From Aerococcus sp. Group 1 (GTDB taxonomy: Bacteria > Bacillota > Bacilli > Lactobacillales > Aerococcaceae), in NCBI RefSeq assembly GCF_000193205.1, contig NC_015278.1:1612001-1676000 (forward strand): a DNA stretch of 64,000 bases. Direction: 5' to 3'. Positions 32,765 through 41,574 of this stretch are shown piece after piece; positions within the stretch are counted from its first letter, which is position 1; the number at the start of each line of letters is the position of its first letter. The notes under the pieces were generated by a model. That model did not search any database. It was not told the DNA's origin and worked only from the letters and a program-made list of their open reading frames with translations. The position numbers and the translations under genes are program-made.

Positions 32765-33232
32765 TTAATTTAATTGCTGGGGGTAATTTTCTTTGAGATA
32801 GTCACAGAGCCCTTGGATACCTTGGCTGACCTTCTCGAAAGTTAATTCAAATTCACCGGTATACCAGGGGTCATCAATAATGCCGCCTTGGTCGGTAAAA
32901 TCCATGAGGCGAAAAACCTTTTTGGGGTCAGCGCCTAGCCGCTTGATATCGGCAATATTTTGGTCATCCATCCCGATTAATAAATCTGCCTCTTGAATGA
33001 TATCTTCAGTTAAGGGGGAGGAAATCAAGTCCTCCCACGAAATCCCTTCCCGCTCCAAGATTTGACGGCTGCCTGGATGGACACCATTACCTATTTCCCA
33101 GTCAGAAATAGCTGCTGATTCAACCTGAACCACTCTCTCCCAGTGGTTCTTTTTGACTAATTCACGCATCAAGGCCTCTGCCATGGGTGAGCGACAAATA
33201 TTACCCAAACAAACAAAACAAATTCTAATCAT
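32765..33232 (-). CDS. Low-molecular-weight protein-tyrosine phosphatase
   Basis: A 155-residue cytoplasmic phosphatase. The P-loop VCLGNICRSPMAE (CX5R, Cys about residue 7) and the general-acid loop DDPWYTGEF near residue 125 are intact, so it should be active. In cocci such enzymes remove phosphate from tyrosine-phosphorylated proteins. The window also contains a CpsD-like tyrosine kinase whose own CpsB-type phosphatase looks inactive, so this enzyme is a possible substitute; that link is inference. GGAGG lies four bases from the ATG. Confidence 0.92.
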   Translation of the reverse strand: MIRICFVCLGNICRSPMAEALMRELVKKNHWERVVQVESAAISDWEIGNGVHPGSRQILEREGISWEDLISSPLTEDIIQEADLLIGMDDQNIADIKRLGADPKKVFRLMDFTDQGGIIDDPWYTGEFELTFEKVSQGIQGLCDYLKENYPQQLN

Positions 33233-33327
33233 ATAGCCTCCTTCTACGCCTCGACAAATCTAATGCTCCTGACCCGATTTATGCTAAAATATAGCTACGA
33301 TGAAAAGTCCTTGAAAGGAGAATTTTT

Positions 33328-34485
33328 ATGATTTGTGGCGAACATCGCCCTACTCGGGTTGTTGTTTCAATTCCAAATATTGTTGATAACTACCTACTAT
33401 TTAAACATGCCTTTAGCCCTAAAGCCAAGACATATGCAGTCATTAAAGCAGATGCCTATGGTCACGGCTCTATTCCTATTGCTAAAGCCCTCACAGAAGC
33501 CGGAGCAGAGGGCTTCTGTGTCGCTGTCACTGATGAAGCTCTGGCCCTCAGAGAAGCCGGTATCCAGGCTCCTATCCTCATTTTAGGGATCACCGAGGTT
33601 GAAGATGCCTGGCTTCATGCCCAACACGATATCAGTCTGACCATCTCGTCTTTAGCTTGGTTAAAAGCGGCTTACGCCCAACGCCCAACAGACCAAGAAT
33701 TCCCCCCTTTAAAACTACATCTCAAGGTGGATTCAGGAATGGGTCGGATTGGTTTACGGGATAGTCAGGCGGGCCAGGAAATAATCGACTATATCAGTGA
33801 CCACCAAGAAGCTTTTGAATTAGACGGAATTTTTACCCATTACGCCACTGCTGATAGCGATCAAGTCAAGGATCAAGACTATGTCGCTAAGCAATCCCAA
33901 CGTTTTGAAGACTTTATCCAGGCTTTAGATTTTTCTCACCTTAATAAGAAGCCCCTCATTCACCGGTCCAATACGGCACTGGCCCTCTGGTACCCCGAAA
34001 AAACCATGGACATCGTCCGCCTAGGGATTGGTTTATATGGGGAAAGTCCCGCCGGCCCCGATTTTGCCCTTCCAGAGGATATGGCGCTAAAACCGGCTTT
34101 CACCCTGGAAAGTGAATTAGTCTATGTCAAAAAATTACAAGCTGGCGAATCGATTAGCTATGGAGCGACTTACACCACTGAATCGGATCAATGGATTGGA
34201 ACCCTTCCGATTGGCTATGCTGATGGGCTACCAAGGTCTTCCTCTGGCTTTGAAGTCTTGATCGCTGGTTACAAGTGCCCAATTGTGGGGCGGGTATGCA
34301 TGGACCAATGCATGGTCGCTCTCCCTAAAGAACTCCCCCTCCACGAAAAAGTCACCTTGATTGGTAGCGATGACCAAGGCAACCACATTTCAGCCTGGGA
34401 CCTGGCCTTATATAACCATACTATTGCCTATGAAATTACTTGTGGTATTAGCGAACGGGTTCCACGCACCTATGTCTACTCATAA
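33328..34485 (+). CDS. alr: Alanine racemase
   Basis: The 385-residue PLP enzyme makes D-alanine for peptidoglycan and teichoic acids. The pyridoxal lysine is in YAVIKADAYGHG (K40), the second catalytic residue is the Tyr in ISYGATYT, and the metal/chloride-site region VGRVCMDQCMV is present. AAAGGAG precedes the ATG. It is divergent from the phosphatase gene and followed by dapA on the same strand, so two peptidoglycan-precursor genes are neighbours. Confidence 0.95.
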   Translation: MICGEHRPTRVVVSIPNIVDNYLLFKHAFSPKAKTYAVIKADAYGHGSIPIAKALTEAGAEGFCVAVTDEALALREAGIQAPILILGITEVEDAWLHAQHDISLTISSLAWLKAAYAQRPTDQEFPPLKLHLKVDSGMGRIGLRDSQAGQEIIDYISDHQEAFELDGIFTHYATADSDQVKDQDYVAKQSQRFEDFIQALDFSHLNKKPLIHRSNTALALWYPEKTMDIVRLGIGLYGESPAGPDFALPEDMALKPAFTLESELVYVKKLQAGESISYGATYTTESDQWIGTLPIGYADGLPRSSSGFEVLIAGYKCPIVGRVCMDQCMVALPKELPLHEKVTLIGSDDQGNHISAWDLALYNHTIAYEITCGISERVPRTYVYS

Positions 34486-34580
34486 AGGCAATTGACAAAG
34501 CCTTGATAGCGTGCTAAATTAATTGTTAATAATATTCCACACAATTCAATATTAATAATTATTAAACGGAGGGGTTAGAT

Positions 34581-35467
34581 ATGTCAATTTATACTGGTTC
34601 AGGCGTTGCTTTGGTGACACCCTATGAGGATACGGAAGAAAAAAGGTTAATTTTGATGTATTCAAAGAATTAATCGACTTTCAAATTGACGCTGGTACTG
34701 ACGCCCTCATTATCGACGGCACAACTGGTGAAGCTTCCACTCAAACCGACGAAGAACAAGTTGAAGTCATTAAGTTTGCGGTAGATTATGTTAATGGACG
34801 CGTTCCTGTCATTGCTGGTGCGGGCTCCAATGATACCCGCCATGGCGTCCAATTAACCAAAGATTGTGAAGCAGTCGGTGCGGATGCCATTCTTTCTGTT
34901 ACTCCCTACTACTTAAAAACCAGCCAACAAGGCCTCATTGAACACTACCACGCCATCGCTGGAGCAGTAGATATTCCCGTGATCCTCTATGACGTTCCAG
35001 GAAGAACGGGAATGACCATTCAACCGAAAACCCTTAAAGAATTAGCTAAGGTGGATAATATTGTGGCCTTAAAAGATGCTACCGGTAACTTTAACCATTC
35101 TGTCGATAACTTACATGCTGTCGGCGAAACCATCGATTTCTATTCTGGCAATGATGATACTATCGTGCCATTAATGAGTTTAGGCGCAAAAGGGGTTATT
35201 TCGGTTTTAGCTAATATTGCGCCAAAAGCAGTCAACCAAATGACCCATGCGGCACTAAAGAGTGACTTCAAAACCGCAAGAAAGATTCAAGCCGACTACA
35301 AACCACTGATTGACTTGCTCTTTGCTGAGCCTAACCCTATTCCAATCAAGGCAGCGGTAGCCTTACTTGGTTTTAATGTGGGACCTACCCGCCTACCTTT
35401 AACGGCTCCGGGTAGTGAATTAGTCGAAAAAATTAAAGCTGAAATGCATTCCCTAGGCATCATTTAA
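34581..35467 (+). pseudogene. dapA: 4-hydroxy-tetrahydrodipicolinate synthase, frameshifted
   Basis: The gene would encode an enzyme of about 295 residues that condenses pyruvate with aspartate semialdehyde in lysine/diaminopimelate synthesis. The start (MSIYTGSGVALVTPYED, with GGAGG before the ATG) is in one frame and the rest (from VNFDVFKELIDFQIDAG) in another. They join if one A is added to the run of six at 34639-34644, giving EEKKVNFDVF. Beyond it the motifs are intact: DGTTGEAST, YDVPGRTG and the Schiff-base Lys in ALKDATGN. The position of the break at an A-tract suggests a sequencing error. The 3' part could be translated alone. Confidence 0.85.
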
Positions 35468-35488
35468 TGTAAGGCCTTCAAATTATAC

Positions 35489-35524
35489 GAAAGGGCTGAG
35501 GCAAGAGTCTCAGCCCTTTTATTA
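35489..35524 (+). terminator. Terminator of dapA
   Basis: AAAGGGCTGAG and CTCAGCCCTTT form a perfect 11-bp stem with an eight-base loop. Confidence 0.92.
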
Positions 35525-35596
35525 TCGATTTACTTGACTCGGTATTTATATTAAAATACTTTATTAATAATAGAACACAAAAAGGAGTCTCTCTTT

Positions 35597-36427
35597 ATGT
35601 CACTCTTATCAGTTCCCTACCGGATCAAAGTCACTGCTTTAAAAAAAGACAATTTGCTGACCTATAATCGTTCCCTTTATCACCGTCAGGAGATGCTCTT
35701 TAGCCAAAAAGCTTTAGAACTCCAAACACCCAACCAAAGCTTAACTCTCCAAAGCCAGCAGGTCGTTTCCCTCCCTGCTAATATCCGGGTCAACTTTAAG
35801 ACTGATAAGATCGATAAGGACCAGGAACATCTGGGCTTTCTTCTGGCTATTGGTGACCCCTACTTAGAAGCGGTCAGTGATAGCTTTATCGCTACTCCTG
35901 AAATTAATCAACTCTTTGCTAAGATGCAGATTTTAAGTGTTGACCGTCATGATTGGAAATACCTCAACCAGGTACTTACTGAAATGAACCAAACCCAATC
36001 CTATGCCAAGACACAGCTCCAACAAAAGCGACTTTTCGCCTTAACCTGTCAATTACTGGTGGACTGCTGTCATTTATTTGAGCAAAAACACCTCCACCCC
36101 CATATTCGTGACCAACGTTATGAATTAGCCACCGCCATTGCGCAATTTATTGACAGTCACCTGGCTGAAGACTTGCCCTTATCGCTCATTTCCAAGCGCT
36201 TTGCTTATAGTAGCTCCACCCTCAATCGTTTATTTGAAGAGTTTTACCATTCCACCCTCCACCAATATATCATCAACAAGCGATTAGAACGGGCCCAGGA
36301 CTTAATTAGCCAGGGTGAATCGATCCAAAACACTTGGCAAAAGGTGGGTTTTAATGACTATTCTTCCTTCTACCGCGCATTCAAAAAACACTACCACTAC
36401 CCACCCCACGATCTTCGTAAACATTAA
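35597..36427 (+). CDS. AraC family transcriptional regulator
   Basis: A 276-residue protein with an N-terminal cupin-like sensing domain that I cannot assign to a ligand, and two C-terminal AraC helix-turn-helix units: LPLSLISKRFAYSSSTLNRL (about 193-212) and IQNTWQKVGFNDYSSFYRAF, ending KKHYHYPPHDLR, the typical AraC signature. A TTGACT box lies 60 bases upstream. There is no obvious target beside it: dapA precedes and a TPR protein gene converges, so its regulon is unknown. Confidence 0.9.
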   Translation: MSLLSVPYRIKVTALKKDNLLTYNRSLYHRQEMLFSQKALELQTPNQSLTLQSQQVVSLPANIRVNFKTDKIDKDQEHLGFLLAIGDPYLEAVSDSFIATPEINQLFAKMQILSVDRHDWKYLNQVLTEMNQTQSYAKTQLQQKRLFALTCQLLVDCCHLFEQKHLHPHIRDQRYELATAIAQFIDSHLAEDLPLSLISKRFAYSSSTLNRLFEEFYHSTLHQYIINKRLERAQDLISQGESIQNTWQKVGFNDYSSFYRAFKKHYHYPPHDLRKH

Positions 36428-36462
36428 GAAACTAGGCTCAATGCCTCTCTTTTAAGTCAAAG

Positions 36463-36527
36463 GAAAAGTGCTTCAGGCTAGTCGATCTTCCCTATAGGAA
36501 AATCAGACTAGTCTGAAGCACTTTTTA
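36463..36527. terminator. Long bidirectional terminator between the AraC and TPR genes
   Basis: A 20-base arm beginning AAAAGTGCTTCAG pairs in 19 of 20 positions with its complement ending CTGAAGCACTTTT, around a 22-base loop. This is the longest stem of the window's terminators. Confidence 0.9.
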
Positions 36528-36562
36528 TTCTCTATCAATTGATGTTCTCTAACTACATAGGC

Positions 36563-37621
36563 CTATTCACAGTCCTGGTCACCTTTCAAGCGGTAATCCA
36601 GTTCCCGGATCATCTTCACAATATAGTCTTCGGGTGAGTCAACCAAGTCCATATAGAGGCCGTAATAAACATAGGCGGTTTCATAGGAATGTAGGGCCAT
36701 GGCCCGACTGGCTGCGGCCTTGAGTCCATTCAACATTTCTGCATTCGGATAGTTGATAATACGGTAATCCTTCTTAAACTTTTGCAGGGCTTCGCCTTCA
36801 AGGGCCGGCTCCAAGGAACCCATTTCCTCTTCGATAATCGCCAAGCGTTCTTGGGCCCGGGAATTATCCGACCAAGCCAAACTTAAGTAGTATAACTGAG
36901 TCGCGGTTTTTAGGTCATCTTTTTTCTCATAGAAATAAGCCAGGTAGGCAAACCCCCGAGAGAAATCTTCCCGTCTTACAGCGTAGCGAAAACCGCTCAA
37001 AATCGTCGCAAAGCTCATCCCATATTGTTCCATCAATTGGTAAACCCCTGCCAGGTTAAAAATGGTTTTGGCATTATAAGGGTTCCAAAGCAGGGCTTGC
37101 TTGTAGGCTTCAGCGGCCTCCTGCCATTCATTGGCGGCCATCAGCACTTCAGCGTAGGAAGTATAGATTTTGGAATAATCACGTTTGGTTGGACGCAATT
37201 CGAGTGTTTGAGGTTCATACCAAGTGAAAATAAATAAGTCGATCCAGTCATTAATCGAATAATATTTTACGTTAGGTTTAGGCTTATACTCAATAAAGTC
37301 AGCTTCCATGGCATTGATAAAGAGATTCATTTCAAACTGGGCATCAGTGGCCTTCCCTTCATCAATTAATTCTTTCATATGTTGGATGAAATCATCATCA
37401 GTACGATCCGTCAAATCTGTCCATAAACGTAAAATTGGTTCCTCTTCTTCAGGATAAGCATCTAGGAGGACTTTCTCAATCCGCTGACGTAATTCTTCAT
37501 CCTCTTGTAAATCACGGAAATGATCCTTGACCTTGCTAACAATATAGGTCATATCGTCTTTAAAGTTTCCCGTAAAGTTTTTACTTAAATCATTTAACAG
37601 ACTTTGCTGTTGTTCGTCCAT
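36563..37621 (-). CDS. Tetratricopeptide-repeat protein
   Basis: A 352-residue, acidic, cytoplasmic protein. TPR-like helical pairs are visible from about residue 160: YTSYAEVLMAANEWQEAAEA and YKQALLWNPYNAKTIFNLAG, then a second set around AYLAYFYEKKDDLKTATQLY. No enzymatic motif is present, so it is likely a scaffold or adaptor. The start MDEQQQSLL is supported by GAGGAG six bases upstream; the longest frame starts eight codons earlier. It is followed upstream by a hypothetical gene on the same strand, about 105 bases away. Confidence 0.8.
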   Translation of the reverse strand: MDEQQQSLLNDLSKNFTGNFKDDMTYIVSKVKDHFRDLQEDEELRQRIEKVLLDAYPEEEEPILRLWTDLTDRTDDDFIQHMKELIDEGKATDAQFEMNLFINAMEADFIEYKPKPNVKYYSINDWIDLFIFTWYEPQTLELRPTKRDYSKIYTSYAEVLMAANEWQEAAEAYKQALLWNPYNAKTIFNLAGVYQLMEQYGMSFATILSGFRYAVRREDFSRGFAYLAYFYEKKDDLKTATQLYYLSLAWSDNSRAQERLAIIEEEMGSLEPALEGEALQKFKKDYRIINYPNAEMLNGLKAAASRAMALHSYETAYVYYGLYMDLVDSPEDYIVKMIRELDYRLKGDQDCE

Positions 37622-37726
37622 ACTAATCTCCTCAATTTTTCCCATTTTCAGCGTTTATCACTGCTTTATTTCCTTATTGTCGGTTCTGTCATGCTCAAGC
37701 TTAGAATTTAATGTAGTCATTATTCC

Positions 37727-38275
37727 CTATTCATCGTCATGGGGATAACGTCCCTCTAAATGTTCAATCATTTCCTCATAAGGACGTACTTTAACAAAAG
37801 AATCAGGTGTAAAGCGAGGTTGGTAGTCCTTAGGAAAATCCTCAAACTCCGCCGTATTAAAGAGATAGGCATTGAGCTGTTCATCATTTAAGGTCCGAAA
37901 GTAAGCCATCGGAATCATTTCATCGGTTAACCGGCCATTGCTCAAACGTTTAATATAATGAGAAATATTATTTAAATCATTATAGTAGGCAAAATATAAT
38001 TCACTCTGTCGCCGATTAACTGGTGTAGAGGCAAATTCAACTAAAATTTTGAGTAGGGCTTGCTTTTCCAAGGGATTTCTGGCATCAAAACCACCATAGC
38101 TGGTTCTTAACATGTAAGGTTTATCAATATAAATCTCAGCTAATTTAAATTCATCATCATAAATTTTGAGCACACGTTCCGTTTCTGGTTCATCATTATG
38201 CTTCTTATTGACGACATAATAATTTTCGATAAAACCTAGTTCATTGAGTTTCGTGTATAGTTCATCAATTCGCAT
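37727..38275 (-). CDS. Hypothetical protein
   Basis: A 182-residue soluble protein starting MRIDELYTKLNELGFIEN, supported by GGGGG seven bases before the ATG; the longest frame begins 35 codons earlier without a ribosome binding site. Composition is rich in Tyr, Asp and Glu. No signal peptide, membrane span or known motif is seen. It lies upstream of the TPR-protein gene on the same strand and is divergent from the HAD-phosphatase gene. Function unknown. Confidence 0.7.
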   Translation of the reverse strand: MRIDELYTKLNELGFIENYYVVNKKHNDEPETERVLKIYDDEFKLAEIYIDKPYMLRTSYGGFDARNPLEKQALLKILVEFASTPVNRRQSELYFAYYNDLNNISHYIKRLSNGRLTDEMIPMAYFRTLNDEQLNAYLFNTAEFEDFPKDYQPRFTPDSFVKVRPYEEMIEHLEGRYPHDDE

Positions 38276-38507
38276 GATAGAGCCCCCTTCAAAGTCGATT
38301 ACTTTAATTATAACATAGCTACCTGCAAAGCTATGTCGAAATAATCGATCACGCTTAGTCTTTACCCTTTCTTCAGTCAAGTTTACAGATTTATTATACC
38401 ATTAATCTTTTTCTCTTAAAGCTAGGTTCCCTTGCCTAACTAGTGTATGATAGGCATAAGCAAAGGGACCTTATGTCCTAACTTTTCACCTTGAAAGGAG
38501 ACTCCTC

Positions 38508-39686
38508 ATGCCTCAACTTGCCCCCAAAAATTGGGAGCCCCAGCTCTACCAAAGACTTGACCAGTTGATTAAAAATCATCAGCAGCCAAGGGATACTCCC
38601 CGAGCTCAAAAAAACTATGTCGTTTTTGACTTTGACCATACCAGCATCTTTAACGATATTGAAGACCATAGCATGGTCTACACTGCATGCCACTTAGCCT
38701 ATCAACTAAGCCCTACTGAAATGAAAAACTGCTTAAGCCAAAATAAAGCGGCTCTCGACCAAGCTATAAGTGGCCAAGAACCGCAAATCAGCTTTCAAGC
38801 GCTTATCGATGATATTATCGCTGACTACCAAAAGCTCTATCCCCAACGAGACGACTATCAGAAAAGCCAAAAACCTCTAGAAGACCGGCTTGAGGCTGAC
38901 CCCTTATTTTTCAACTTTTTCTGTAAAATACGGACCTTTTACTTGGCTTATAACCAGCGCTTCCCTAAGCAAGCAGGCGCTTCCTGTCCAAGTTTTCTTT
39001 ATCAAAACTTCACTGAAGCCGACTTTGTCAACCTCGGTAAAAAAGCCCTGGCTTATGGCTTAAGGGCTCCAATTAAAGACTTCACTTGGACCTACTCCTT
39101 GTCCGGAGACCCAAGGCAGTGTCTCAGCACTCACTTTAGCCAGGGACTACGTATTCCCAATGAATTGATTAATCTCTACCAGAGCTTGCATACGGCTGGG
39201 ATCGCCACTTATATTGTGAGCGCTAGTCCCCAAAGTCTGGTGGAAACGGCCGTCAAATATTTCTATCCGATTGACCCACCCGAGATTATCGGCATGTCCT
39301 ATAAACAGGATGAAGCCGGCATCTACCAAGCCCAATTAGAAAGTCATGCTCCGATTACTAAGGCAGCAGGTAAGGTCCAGGCCATTCAAGAGCTCATCCA
39401 GCCCAGACACCAAGCTAGAGAACCTTTGGCGGTCTTTGGCGATAGTATGGGGGACTATCAGATGTTTCAAGCCTTCTCTCCCTCCACCACCCGGGTACTA
39501 TTCAACCGTTTATTAAATGATAAGACCCAAGATTTTGTCAGCCAGGCCCAAAAAGAATACACCAAGCCTAACCAGGTGTATTTTATCCAGGGCCGGGACA
39601 ATAATACGGGAGCTTTGCGCCCTTCCCAAGAAACCATCCCCTTTGGTCAAGACCAGGCCTATCTCAGCCAAGCTCTTAATCAGTAG
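38508..39686 (+). CDS. HAD-superfamily phosphatase, phosphoserine-phosphatase-like
   Basis: A 392-residue protein with HAD motif I VFDFDHTSIFND (nucleophile Asp and the second Asp, about residue 43), motif II near YIVSASP, and motif III/IV AVFGDSMGDYQMF. The insertion between motif I and II is large and helical, as in PSPase-like phosphatases with a C1-type cap. No signal peptide is present. Its last 11 bases overlap the end of the convergent carboxypeptidase gene. The substrate cannot be predicted. Confidence 0.85.
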   Translation: MPQLAPKNWEPQLYQRLDQLIKNHQQPRDTPRAQKNYVVFDFDHTSIFNDIEDHSMVYTACHLAYQLSPTEMKNCLSQNKAALDQAISGQEPQISFQALIDDIIADYQKLYPQRDDYQKSQKPLEDRLEADPLFFNFFCKIRTFYLAYNQRFPKQAGASCPSFLYQNFTEADFVNLGKKALAYGLRAPIKDFTWTYSLSGDPRQCLSTHFSQGLRIPNELINLYQSLHTAGIATYIVSASPQSLVETAVKYFYPIDPPEIIGMSYKQDEAGIYQAQLESHAPITKAAGKVQAIQELIQPRHQAREPLAVFGDSMGDYQMFQAFSPSTTRVLFNRLLNDKTQDFVSQAQKEYTKPNQVYFIQGRDNNTGALRPSQETIPFGQDQAYLSQALNQ

Positions 39687-40617
39687 GCAAGGATGGATCC
39701 ACTTGGTAAGTGAGTTTTTGCCCCTGGCGGGCGGCTAATAGGACTAAATATTCTTCTAAAGTGAGCTGGTAACGCTTAATGTATTGGGCAGTGGGAACCC
39801 CTACGTAGCGGTAATGCCATGGCTCAAAATCATAACCCGTGACAGCTTCCTTGCCTTCTAAGTAGCGGAGAATAAAGCCATAGTCTTGCGCATGGTCCCT
39901 AAGCCATTGGGCTGAAGCCTCTTTAGCATAGTCCGTTTCCAGCCCCCGCTTAGCTTGAACCCAATCGGTCCCCAAGAGGTCTAGGGCTAAACCAGTGCTG
40001 TGTTCTGAGGCATGGGTTGGGGCCACGTAGGCATCAGTTTTAGCCTTAGCTTCCTCTAAACTTGCGCCCCCTGCCTGATACATCTGAATCATGCTTTGCC
40101 GGTTCTTTTCCTGGCTATTGACATCCCGATAAGCGGAAACGATAGTCAAGGGATAGCCGGCTTTTTGAGCGGCTTCCATTAAATGATTAAGAGGGTCTTC
40201 GATACGCTCATCATAAAGCTGACCATTGGAGGCAGTGGCGGTTTGAATATCCACTGGTTCAGTCAAGGGAAAAAGCGGATTAACCACTTTTAGCCGCCAA
40301 TCACCTGGCTGGTCTTCGGTCGGAATAGCTTGGATAAGCTCTGTGAGTGAGTATTGAGGATGGTGAGCTAGGACATCTGCTAGGGTCACGCCCTGCATAC
40401 GTTGGTCCTTTAAATCAGCCACCCCTATCTCTTTCTCAGTTAATTTTTGATTCAATTGGGCCAATTCATCGTCTGGGCTAACTTTTCCCTCCTGCTGGGC
40501 TTCGTTGGCAGCTTTAAAACTGGGATAATAAATATCTACTCCAAGTAGGATGATTGCATAAAGTAAAACAAGTCCCAAAATATAGGCTTTAGGGTGATTT
40601 TTTAACCAATCTTTCAT
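39676..40617 (-). CDS. D-alanyl-D-alanine carboxypeptidase, M15B (VanY-like)
   Basis: A 313-residue protein with an N-terminal membrane anchor (YILGLVLLYAIILLGVDIYY) and an extracellular zinc peptidase domain. M15B motifs are present: VSAYRDVNSQEKNR, the metal ligands in SEHSTGLALDLLG and the catalytic EPWHYRYVG near residue 265. It trims the terminal D-Ala of peptidoglycan stem peptides. GGAGGG lies before the ATG. The convergent HAD gene overlaps it, with no terminator between. Confidence 0.92.
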   Translation of the reverse strand: MKDWLKNHPKAYILGLVLLYAIILLGVDIYYPSFKAANEAQQEGKVSPDDELAQLNQKLTEKEIGVADLKDQRMQGVTLADVLAHHPQYSLTELIQAIPTEDQPGDWRLKVVNPLFPLTEPVDIQTATASNGQLYDERIEDPLNHLMEAAQKAGYPLTIVSAYRDVNSQEKNRQSMIQMYQAGGASLEEAKAKTDAYVAPTHASEHSTGLALDLLGTDWVQAKRGLETDYAKEASAQWLRDHAQDYGFILRYLEGKEAVTGYDFEPWHYRYVGVPTAQYIKRYQLTLEEYLVLLAARQGQKLTYQVDPSLPTD

Positions 40618-40737
40618 TTTTTACCCTCCCTTTTTAATTATGCCTAGTATACCACCATGCCGGCTAAATATTAGCGGCTAATTGTAGGAAATTATGCTAC
40701 AATTATTGGCAATGAGTTAAGAAAGTAGGTAAAGATC

Positions 40738-41550
40738 TTGCATCGTGATTCTCTTAAAGACGCCAAGCGAATTGTTATCAAAGTGGGTACCAATTCCCTG
40801 ATGACGTCGACCAACAATATCCGCTACCAACGCATTGACCGCCTAGCTTATGTGATCTCTTCCCTTGCCCAAAGTGGAAAAGAAGTCATCTTAGTCTCTT
40901 CGGGAGCCATGGGTGTGGGCTGTGCCCAACTGAATCTCCCCAAGCGCCCCAAAAATATTCCCGACCAACAAGCCGTTGCCGCTGTCGGTCAAGTGGCTCT
41001 AATGAATACCTACGCCCGCTTTTTCTCTTATTATCATAAATCAGTCGCCCAAATTCTCATGACTAGAGACGTGATTGATTTCCATGATTCTCTAGCCAAT
41101 TTGAAAAATAATTTTGCCAGTTTACTCAAGCACCAAATTATCCCTATCGTTAATGAAAATGACGCCATTGCCGTCGATGAAATGGACCATAAAGTACGTT
41201 TTGGAGATAATGATAACCTCTCCGCCTTGGTGGCTTCCATAGTTGAAGCTGACCTGCTTATCTTATTAACCGACGTGGACGGCTTTTATGATGCTAACCC
41301 GAATACTGATCCCCAAGCCAAACGCTTCTCAACCATCCATGAAGTTAATGCAGACTATCTGGCTATGGCTGGTGATAAGGGATCGACCTTCTCTACCGGT
41401 GGGATGCATAGTAAGCTGAAGGCAGCTGCTAAAACCCTAGAAGAAGGTCGTCGTTTAGTCATTATGTCTTCTGAAGAGCCTAGCCAAATCTTTGACCTCT
41501 TAGCAGGGGCTGATATTGGCACTGCCTTTATTCCTAAAAACGAATCATAA
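40738..41550 (+). CDS. proB: Glutamate 5-kinase
   Basis: The 270-residue enzyme phosphorylates glutamate in the first step of proline synthesis. Motifs: IVIKVGTNSLM, LVSSGAMGVGC, NENDAIAVDE and FSTGGMHSKLKAA (substrate and ATP loops of the amino-acid-kinase fold). The C-terminal PUA domain found in longer ProB proteins is absent, as in other cocci. The start appears to be TTG, eight bases after GTAGGT, since no ATG lies in reach. It is 24 bases upstream of proA, forming an operon. An extended -10 TGCTACAAT lies about 40 bases upstream. Confidence 0.93.
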   Translation: MHRDSLKDAKRIVIKVGTNSLMTSTNNIRYQRIDRLAYVISSLAQSGKEVILVSSGAMGVGCAQLNLPKRPKNIPDQQAVAAVGQVALMNTYARFFSYYHKSVAQILMTRDVIDFHDSLANLKNNFASLLKHQIIPIVNENDAIAVDEMDHKVRFGDNDNLSALVASIVEADLLILLTDVDGFYDANPNTDPQAKRFSTIHEVNADYLAMAGDKGSTFSTGGMHSKLKAAAKTLEEGRRLVIMSSEEPSQIFDLLAGADIGTAFIPKNES

Positions 41551-41574
41551 CATTTATCCAAGGAGTGAACAATC

